Position numbers and translations under genes: made by a program. The notes beneath the pieces are model-generated. The model did no database searches. It had not been told where the DNA came from and saw only the letters and a list, made by a program, of their open reading frames with translations. From Symsagittifera roscoffensis (Eukaryota > Xenacoelomorpha > Acoela > Convolutidae), in assembly GCF_963678635.1 (NCBI RefSeq), contig NC_087064.1, positions 81,773,847 to 81,837,846 on the forward strand: DNA of 64,000 nt, in the 5' to 3' direction. Of this stretch, positions 55,751 through 64,000 are shown piece after piece (the first letter of the stretch is position 1; every line of letters starts with the position of its first letter).

Positions 55751-57369
55751 ATGAAAAACAAAACAAAAACACCATTTGTCAAATAGTTATTTTGGATCTC
55801 TGCAAACTTTCCTTGAGCTGCGACGGTATAAAAAATTTATTGATCCGGTTCACTCCAAATTCACTGTTAACAAAAAAATGAAAGGTTTCAATCTTCTGAT
55901 ATTTTTTAAATACCACAAACTGAAAAACACAGAAAAAGAGTTAAGTATCAATTTATTAAACTAGCCAAACATCTATCCAAAGAAACTTATAACTTGTTAT
56001 TTTAACCTTGTCATCTAGAAGAGAATTAAATGAACTTTTCTGGCAATTTTTCATCAGAAAAAATGGTGGCAACTGTTGACGCATATTGATGTCGAATAAC
56101 ATGTTAAGGTTGAATTAAAACGAAATATAAAAAACTGAAACTGACAGTTCGAACATTTTTGCACAATCTGTGCATCGTCAAAATTTTTGATTAAAATTTA
56201 TAAAAAAGAACAACAATCCTGAAAATTTGTCATTCATAAATCAAAAATCACCTTCAAAAAATCACCAATTAAAATCAAACAAATTTTATTACTTATTAAT
56301 TACATCATTGTTCTTAACATTTTCTTCCAAAACTTTTGATTAGTTTTCGTTTTTCAAATTCTCAAGCTACAAAATGTTTGACAAAAAAATGAAAAACGAA
56401 GAGAAACAAAAACACCACTTTTCAAGTCGTTGTTTGCAATTTATACAATTTTTCCTTGAGCTACGACGATATAAAAGTTTTACTCATCCGATTGACTCCA
56501 AATTTACTTTAAGCAAACAAAATGAAAGATTCCTATTTACTGATTTTGTTTTTTTTTAAATCACGGACTGAAAAACAAAAGTAAAGATTTAAATATAGCA
56601 ATTTCTTCTCAATGTATTCAATTAGTTTTCATTTTTTTATTTTCTCATTTTTTGAGTTGTTTTTTCTCGAACATGTCAGTTTACTTTTTTTTTTCACTTT
56701 TCTTTTTTAATTGACTATGTTGGTAAGGGTCAACCCTTGCTCCTAAATTCCTTCGACTGTTTCATTTGAACCGCTGACACCATACGTGCAATGCTTCTAC
56801 TTTAAGGATCCTATTCATAATTTCTGACTTTAATTCAGGCATACCGCCATTTATGCCCCACTGCTGCAAATGCTGTCTCATCGAAATGTCGTCTTTACAT
56901 TGTTTTTCGATCCTCGTGCTTAATTGTTGGACTTAAGGCCAAACACAGGTGGAGTTATGTCCACAACAGGTAAGCTTATAAACAAACCAATTTAGACCAC
57001 AGTTCGAAAGGAGTTTTCAAGGAAGCAGGCATGTTGTTATTCTTCTTGTGTTGAAAGCAATTTAAGCTTCTGTTCTTTGATGCTTTTTGGATGCCAGCAA
57101 TTGTGTTGGACTTTCTCGATACTGTAACATTAGAAAAAGAGGTAAGTTTTTCAGCGATGTTTCTACTTTTTTTTGGTGGAGAGGTGTTTAAAACTTTTTT
57201 CTTCACTAACTTTATTTTAAGATCGTCTTACTATCCGATTTCACTACTTCTTGGAATTTTTCGTACTAATCTTTTTCAGCACCCAATGACTCGTTGAGAT
57301 TCTCACATAAGCAAATAAGGAAATACACCTACACAGTCGACAAACTGTAATGCAATGGGCCACAACTTC

Positions 57370-57881
57370 TAAAACTAAACTTTTACCAGTGTCGTTGGGT
57401 TTCTGGTACAAACACTTTTAAATCCCAAAAGGCTAAATTCCTTGATCGTCTGGTTTTTCAAGAGTGAACTGTACACTTGGATGAAATTTATTCGCAACAA
57501 GTAAAACAACCTCTGGGTCCCAACTCGAAGTTCTCACAATAACATCAGTGTTGTGAATTGCGTTTAATAATTCTAGTTTGACCTCTATTTCTTAATTAGT
57601 TCGTGTCTATTTGAAGTCCTATAGACTTTGCGGAACTTTTCTTTTTTCAATAGAAAAGACCGTTTTTTTTCAATCTCTTCTCTTTTTATCTTTCCAACCT
57701 TAGTGTAGTTGTTCTTAAGTGAACCAGTAACATTTGAACACTCTTGTTTAGAGTCAACCCGTTTAAGTCGGGTCGAATTAACGCTTTTTGGCCCAACCAT
57801 ATGGTAGTTCTCCCATACCAAATGACAAATTGGATAGCCAAGTTTATCTGTTAATAGGAGCCTCGGAGAGCTTTTCGACAT
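57370..57881 (-). pseudogene. Second probable Penelope-like RT relic with adjacent open frame
   Basis: Around 57430-57590 the minus strand reads VVLLVANKFHPSVQFTLEKP, then PF and, shortly after, LYQKPNDTG. The order FHPS-FTLE-PF-KP-DTG resembles reverse transcriptases of Penelope-like elements. A 98-codon frame immediately upstream on this strand (57881-57585) has no recognised domain. The copy is broken by stops. Confidence 0.4.
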
Positions 57882-59799
57882 TCATAAATAAAAAGAATTA
57901 TTTCAGTCGGAGATAGAAAAACCAATCTTAGAAGGTCTACAAGTAACAGAAAATGAACGACAGAGGAAATCTGGAAGAGCAGAATTGAAGAGTTTCTGCA
58001 AAAAATAAAAACCGCAGAGGAAAAATGAACTACACAGGAAAATTAAAGTTCCGTGGCGTGAGAAGAAACCAAGCAGAGGGAGAAATTAAAAAAAAATTGA
58101 AGAAAAAAAAAGTATATTCGCATAATCATCCCAGAATGAAAGTCTTATCGTTCACTTTCAAAAAATTCTTCGAACTTCAAAAACCTCATTCGTAAAAACT
58201 AACTAATATAACTTTTGATCGATGCAGACTGTTGAGCAGGAAGGAAAAGGAGAGAAGATTCTATGAATAACAAGAAAAAGTGAAGTTGGAGTTCGTGCAG
58301 AGCACGATTGGATACGAGACGTGTTCTTTTTTAACTTGCGTAACTATGACTTTCAACGGAAAATAGTTTAGGAAAAACTTAACCCGTTGAAAGCATTGAA
58401 TCAGGCAAATATAGATGAAAAGGTTAGTTGAATCACCTTAATCTTAAAAATATGATAAGAGCTAACACAACGGCATTGTGTAGAAAAACTTTGACCCTGT
58501 AAAATGAAAGTCAAGCCTGATTGTGAAAAAACAAATAATTCCAACATGAAATGTGAAAACGCGTTTATCAAGGACCATCTTAGTGTTGTCTAGCGAAGGA
58601 AATAACCTGTAACATCTGTAAAATCAAAGACCACTTTGGAGATTATGTTTATCAAAGGCGAGAAAACCGGCTGTAAGTAGTGTGAGCGAAAATTTACATT
58701 ACCAATGTTGTCAATATTTACCTTCGGAACCACAGAAGTGCCACGCGGAAAATTTGGGTCGGGTGATAAATGCGTGGTCAGAAGAGGCAATGAGTGAGAT
58801 TGATGACTATTCAATACTTAATATCTGAGCCATCTACGACGAAACAGCTTAGAGACCAAGATGCTTCTTAAAATTGGTGTTGGTGAGGAAGTAATTGTGA
58901 ATTATTATACCAGTGGATTCGGCTAGCCCAGTCAGATTTCTGAAACAAAACATCCTGCATCAATTTAAACTAAGGGACCCACTGCTAAATATTTTACCAG
59001 TCGACAAGAAGTCCCGTGAACTGTTTTGTGCGACACAATAAACATCATCAGCAAGATCATTGTTAGAGTTCAGTCCAACGGATGGATTTTCAATGAGACA
59101 GGACTTTTTATCCCCTGAGGCTACGAAGAAAAAATCACCACAGGGAGGGAAAATTTACAGAAGATTGGAATCGAGATAACTCAAAAACGTTGATCTCAAC
59201 CGATCAACAATTTAACACCTCCCGATGCCTGTAAGTCAATTTTTCTATCAAACACATTCATAAACCTGTACAAACAATTCAATGGACTTTTTAGCAGAAC
59301 AGGGAACATCCCGTCGGATTGAAAACTCTCACATTTTCTTTTGCGTCTTAAACCACTTCAAATCAAAGTTAGGAAAGAAGGATGGAATTGAAAGGGCATA
59401 ATGACAATTTAATCGAATGGAACGAGGATATTTTATAAACCCAATAATGATTAAAAGAAAAAAATAGCCCTTGGTTCTAAACTGTTAAATAATGAAGTAA
59501 TGAATGTCAAATGTCTAACATATCATACATTAACTAATCGACAATTTTGCGTTACAACTATCCAACAAAAAGTCAAGCGAGGTGTGGTTTAGTTGTCTCC
59601 ATCTAAGACACGCGTACAGTCAGCTAAAAATATGCTAAAACACAAGCAAACAATGAAACTTTTGTATAGTGGGCGGTGAAACTACGGGAAAATATATCCT
59701 TTTTAAACCTGGTTCTGGGGACGGAGATATGCAAAACGAAATCCAGCGGGTCATGGATTTAATTTAAAAGACGTTCTTTTTACCAATTGTTACACTGAT

Positions 59800-60130
59800 G
59801 ACACAGAACAGGAATTTCAGTCCTTGGGTCTTTGAGGCAGTGTTTTTGCAGATTAATCTTATTTTCACGAAGCTAGGTGCAACAACATCGCAGTATTCAT
59901 TATTGAAGAAAGGATTTATTGGCTTATTGAGTCCTTTTTTCTTGGCTTCTTTGATCGATTCTTTATCTTTTCTGTCGACCAGTTTTGAGAAAGTGGAATT
60001 CTTGATCTAAAAACAAACTTACCCTTCATTAGATAAGAATGCATTCTTTTCAACCATTTTTTTTAAATTTGAACTGAATAATTAACTTCCTGGTCCAATT
60101 GGCTGCCGATTCTTCTTCCTTATTCGGAAT
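59800..60130 (-). pseudogene. RPS3A pseudogene fragment 1
   Basis: On the minus strand the sequence matches the start of the first coding exon of RPS3A (CDVVAPSFVK, CKNTASKTQGLKF). It also matches the 5'-UTR intron acceptor before it (CAAGAATTC in place of CAAACATTC) and shows weak similarity to the intron. The initiator codon is lost and the copy stops mid-exon. Intron-derived sequence means it arose by DNA duplication, not retroposition. Confidence 0.75.
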
Positions 60131-60269
60131 GAAAGATCAAGTTCTCTTAAGCTTCTTTAAATCTAAAACTTAGAGTCCAAAACCAGGATCACAATTTAAG
60201 TATTGAACTTGAGTACTAGCCAATCATCTACCCATTTAGATTACTTTCCTCAATCCTGAATTTTTAACA

Positions 60270-60740
60270 ATTGGAAAAAACACCACAAAAGTGTTTGAGC
60301 AATGTTCAGAACTTTTGAAGAGATGAGGTTGATATTTCGATGTCTCTGCTTTCTGCTTTTAGTAACATCACCAATATGGTTTTCAAACACACGACCTTCT
60401 AAGTTATCACCCGAAAATGTCAGTCCTTGGGTCTTTGAGGCAATGGTTTTGCAGAACAATCTTGTTTTCACCAAGACAGGTGCAAGAACATCGTAGTATT
60501 CTTTTTTCAAGACAGGATTGGTTGGCTTATTGGATCCTTTTTTCTTGGCTTTTTGATCGATCCTTTATCTTTTCGGTCGGCCAGTTTTTGCGATATCAGA
60601 ATTCTTGACTAAAAACAAACTCTTCATTCATTCGAAATCACTGATTCGAAAAAAATTGTATGCCAATTGCTTGAAAATTATGATGCACAAACTGATGACT
60701 GCATTTCTTCAGTAAGCTGCGCTATATTTTGGACAGAAAA
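60270..60740 (-). pseudogene. RPS3A pseudogene fragment 2
   Basis: A better-preserved fragment about 600 bp from the first. It contains KKEYYDVLAPVLVKTRLF, CKTIASKTQGLTFSG, NLEGRVFENHIGDVT and RHRNINLI, matching RPS3A exon 1, then loses similarity. Upstream it retains the intron acceptor and intron landmarks such as ATGATGCACAAA, also present in the functional gene at 32360. A frameshift near the N-terminus and the missing later exons make it non-functional. Confidence 0.8.
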
Positions 60741-62049
60741 AAAATTTCATGAGCAATTGACATAGTTGGGAGAATCTTTGCAGGCAAAAACAAAATTCAT
60801 GACCCAAGGTTGCTGCAAAATTTGATCAAAATGGAAAAATTCTTTAATTTTTATGATTTCAACCTCTCTAATTTTTTTGCAACTCTCCATAAGACTTTCA
60901 TTATACGGTTGATTTCAAACACATTGTAAGAAACTTAAAAAAAATTCGGTTAACTAAAATACTTATTTCACAAATGTGGGCTGAAAAACTAAGATCATTG
61001 TTTTGTCTTGTACTTGTAGACTAGCTTATTATCAATCCGCTGTGTTTGAACATTTGAATTCTTAATTAATCTCACTTTTGCATTTTGTAATTTTGCACTT
61101 TTTGCTTACTTCTGCCTTTAGAAACATTTTGCAACCCTCCACATTGACCTTCCTTTTGCAACCGACCTCAAATTTGTTGTAAAAACTAACAACAGTTCTT
61201 CTCATCACAATTTTCAATGAAAACTGCCAATTCGAAATGATGTGCATATAAAATGGTAAAATATAAGTAAACTGTAGTCACCCAACAACACTAAAAAACT
61301 GAAGTCAGACTCAAAGATTGTGAGATATTTTTAAACTAACTCTCTGCAATCCTTCCCATGACTGGGTATAGCTTTTGCTGTTTTTAATCTAATTAATTGC
61401 AAACTCACCAAAAATAACCAAAAAATGCATTCAAATTGCGAAAAACAGAGATTAGAGCTGCTGTATTGAGCTTGAAGACTAGTCAGTCTCCAATCCAATG
61501 AGTTCAATTTTTTCAATCCTAACATTTAGACGAGATATTAATGAGATGTTTTAGGCAATTCTTCATCATAACTTTCGATGAAAACTGTCAATTCGAAAGG
61601 ATATGTAGATACGGAGCTGAAAAAAGTACACTAAAATAATCCAACAAAAAAAACAGCTGAAAAAAAAATTTTTATCAGATAATTTTCAACTGATTCCAGC
61701 AGTTCTTTCATAAACTGCGAAAACATAATGTTAGTTTTCATCCGATTGACTTCAAATTGATCAAATTCGAATCGAAGTTCACGTTCTACTCAATTTGTTG
61801 TTTTTTAAATTGCGGACTGAAAAACGATAATGAAAAGTTACATATCGATTTTGAAGATTGGCCAATCATTAATCCGATCCAACTGATTTCCAAGTTTTCA
61901 AACAGGAGACCACTGGACAGTTTCGGGTGATTTTTTGTTAGAATTTTTATTGAAAAACGTATTATTTAAAAAATTGTATGTACATTGCTAAAACAAAATT
62001 GGAACAAATTAATCCAAAATCAATTGGTTTTTGAAGCTGAAACCTGCCA

Positions 62050-62640
62050 AAGCAACTTTTTATTTTCGATCGTTTTTTTTTGTTTTCCACGCAAAACCAA
62101 CTACCACAAAAAAAAATTGCACAGAGTTGAGTGATATATCATATTGAATCCCTTACACTTGTGATTCGCACAACATTAAAAAATCTTAAGCAACTTTTTC
62201 TAGTGTCGAGAGCAACCGGTTTGAAATTTTTCGTTTTTGCCTCAATTCTAGCCTATAAAAAGAACAAGAAGGCTTACAGTAACTTAATTTAATGGCTTAA
62301 AAGCTTAAAATAGCTTAATTTATTGTAAAAATGTTACTCGAGTAACGTTTGTTTATTTGAGTATGGCAGAGTCTTTTTGGAATCAAAATTTTGAAAACAG
62401 AAAAAACAGCAATTTTTTTGTTTTCTTAGACGTTTTTCTACTAAAGTTGTTTCCCAGTTTGCTGATTTAACTGACTGTCGAATATGCATAAGCTCTATTT
62501 TTTTCATATGTTTTTATAACATCACGCAGAAAAAAAATACTTAAATTTGAAAAAAAAAATTTCGTAGTATTGATCGGTGCTACTTGCTACAGTAACCAGC
62601 TATCTTTGTCATTTTACGATTCTCAAATTGTAGCAAAAAC
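62050..62640 (+). repeat. ~600-bp dispersed repeat, second full copy
   Basis: This block is collinear with 26900-27540 and shares GTTTTCCACGCAAAA, GAGTGATAT, CCCTTACA, GTGATTCG, GACTGTCGAATAT and CCAGCTATC. It lacks the strong terminal hairpin of the other copy. Confidence 0.6.
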
Positions 62641-63525
62641 TGAATAAACTCTTGCAAGATAGCTTTTTAGAAGAGGAAAACGCATCTATAGTTGGTCTTG
62701 AAGGCAGCTAATATGTAGCGAGCTTAATGAAGAATGAAAACAGGTTGCTCGCTCTCCCAAAAGCAATACGAAAATCTTTGAGAAAAAAAATGAAAAATTA
62801 GAAACAACTTCTTAGACTAAAATGTACTTCCTGATTTTTACGCCTCTTTTCCAGTTTCCCACCCCTCGTATAATAACAAATTTAAGTTGTTCACATTTTG
62901 ATGCAGTTTATAACAAGAAAATTAATTTTCAATAGTTATTTATCTATTGAATTTCAGAAAAAATCAAGGGGGAACTGGAAAAGAGCCATTATACATGTGC
63001 ATCTTGAGTTTTAATTGCTATCCATGAAAATTAATATGAAAAACCATTGTCGAAAACATGTATGATCGCCTTGTAATCGAGGTCCAAACAGAGCTTCAAG
63101 AAGCTTTGGCGTAATAATTTTTTTATCCAATAATAACATCACCCAATGTCAAAAAAATAAGTGTCAGCCGTAGTACAGATAATTTGATGCATTGATAGAA
63201 ATATGAACGCACGTGGAAATACGAAACGATAATTCTTCTATCAGTTAAGAAAAAAATATAATACGTTAACCAGATCAAATTCATGTAACCAATATCAATT
63301 GCATTGGTATACAATACGCCACCATTTTACAGGTAATTCAACACCACTAATTCAATACTTGAAGAAAAAACACCTCACTGACATTTTATTTATTGATATT
63401 TTAAAAGTTGCAATTTTCAAAAAAATTATTTGTAGGAAATCGGCCTTTCTTTTACCGATAACACAATACTATTGATAACTACAACTGTTAAAAAAATTAT
63501 AACTAGTTTTTACTTGTGAGTTGTG

Positions 63526-63670
63526 ATGGCTAGTCTGGGAAGTCAGGCTCCCCATTGTCTCAAGTATGCCATCTTCGCTGGCTCCTCTAAGGATTCGAAA
63601 ATGGACGAGAAAGTGCTGAAGTATGTTGTGAAAGTTGTACGAGACACTAGACACGACACACTTCTGTTCG
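63526..63670 (+). CDS. First exon of a probable NADPH-dependent FMN reductase-like protein
   Basis: From the ATG at 63526 the frame reads a short leader, then KYAIFAGSSKDSKMDEKVLKY and a VVKVVRDTRHDTLLF helix-strand. This matches the first beta-alpha-beta unit of flavodoxin-like FMN reductases, where a GS-x-R/K loop binds the FMN phosphate. A possible donor, GTCAGT, follows base 63670, after the first base of a codon. The rest would lie beyond the window. A candidate small exon at 63819-63857 is in a compatible phase but gives no convincing family match. The frame simply continuing to 63738 is the alternative. The gene is partial here. Confidence 0.5.
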
Positions 63671-64000
63671 GTCAGTTAAAGTTTACACTTGTGATGAAAA
63701 CGAAATTAAGTATTATAGAAAGAGATCTGTTTGTTTAAAACATTGAAATTGTAAATGTAACTGGAATTCGACCACTTTAGGAAGTGGTAAGGAGTTTTGG
63801 TTCGGTCTTGTTTTTCAGGGAGCCCACTCTGGAATCAATTGAGTCATCATATTTTAGGTCTGTTTTGATGAAAAAACACCATATTGTTGGGCTCCTTTTG
63901 CGCAAGTATTTTTTGGTTATTTTTCGAGGTGGAGAGTTGATACTCACCCTCACGCAACGAGCACATGTAGTAAGCCTCAAACCAAGATTCTTTAGAGGCG
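63671..64000. other. Probable intronic sequence at the window end
   Basis: A TTTTTCAG acceptor-like site at 63811-63818 and a following GT at 63858 could define a 39-bp exon of the gene starting at 63526. I cannot confirm it. Nothing else is recognised. Confidence 0.3.

Larger units (their letters stand above)
53921..63525. other. Degenerate repeat-rich region
   Basis: No intact gene is seen apart from the fragments listed separately. A landmark resembling GACTAGCCAATCATCTATCC recurs near 55205, 55963, 60215, 61020, 61478 and 61858. Blocks of several hundred bases are repeated with divergence, such as 55795-55935 with 56430-56575. The plus strand between 57.9 and 59.2 kb looks like old coding sequence but yields no recognisable domain. 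Confidence 0.5.

Noticed and set aside
58580-58660. Possible zinc-knuckle-like CNICKIKDHFGDYV on the plus strand
   Set aside because: The last ligand is missing and the flanking frames are full of stops, so it is not distinguishable from chance.

Overview
The window is nuclear DNA of a metazoan, most likely an invertebrate. It is AT-rich, its genes contain GT-AG introns, and it carries an animal ribosomal protein gene, two animal-type SR splicing factors, a synapsin-family ATP-grasp gene (a family known from animals), many foldback elements and several retrotransposon classes. The sequence does not settle the phylum. No convincing tRNA, rRNA or CRISPR was seen.

Layout. 1-3.2 kb is gene-poor DNA with short dispersed hairpin repeats. 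3.2-4.4 kb (minus) is an intronless synapsin-like gene. 9.5-23.4 kb (minus) is a five-exon gene for an unrecognised protein of about 1665 residues. Its exons were joined here by matching splice phases, and its first intron is bounded by two copies of a Tc1/mariner-type foldback element around a satellite-like array. 24.4-25.5 kb and 29.9-30.9 kb (minus) are two paralogous RRM plus zinc-knuckle SR proteins. 31.3-32.7 kb (minus) is RPS3A, with a non-coding first exon and a TOP-like start.

From 33 to 54 kb the window is a nest of retroelements. There is a 1022-residue uninterrupted ORF (PHD-like finger, reverse transcriptase, restriction-like endonuclease). Just upstream of it sits a second, frame-shifted element of the same kind, with an SGNH-hydrolase ORF1, bounded by a perfect 31-bp direct repeat. 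Next comes a decayed element of about 13 kb between related terminal repeats, with integrase remnants (partly in an exact 984-bp tandem duplication), a macrodomain-like relic, a coiled-coil ORF and a 536-bp tandem array. 54-62 kb is degenerate repeat DNA holding two RPS3A pseudogene fragments and probable Penelope-like reverse transcriptase relics. The window closes with the first exon of a probable NADPH-dependent FMN-reductase-like gene on the plus strand.

All the apparent host genes up to RPS3A are on the minus strand. They look independently transcribed; no operon is evident. The two SR proteins act in pre-mRNA splicing, RPS3A in the 40S ribosomal subunit, and the synapsin-like protein may act at vesicle membranes. 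They do not form one pathway.
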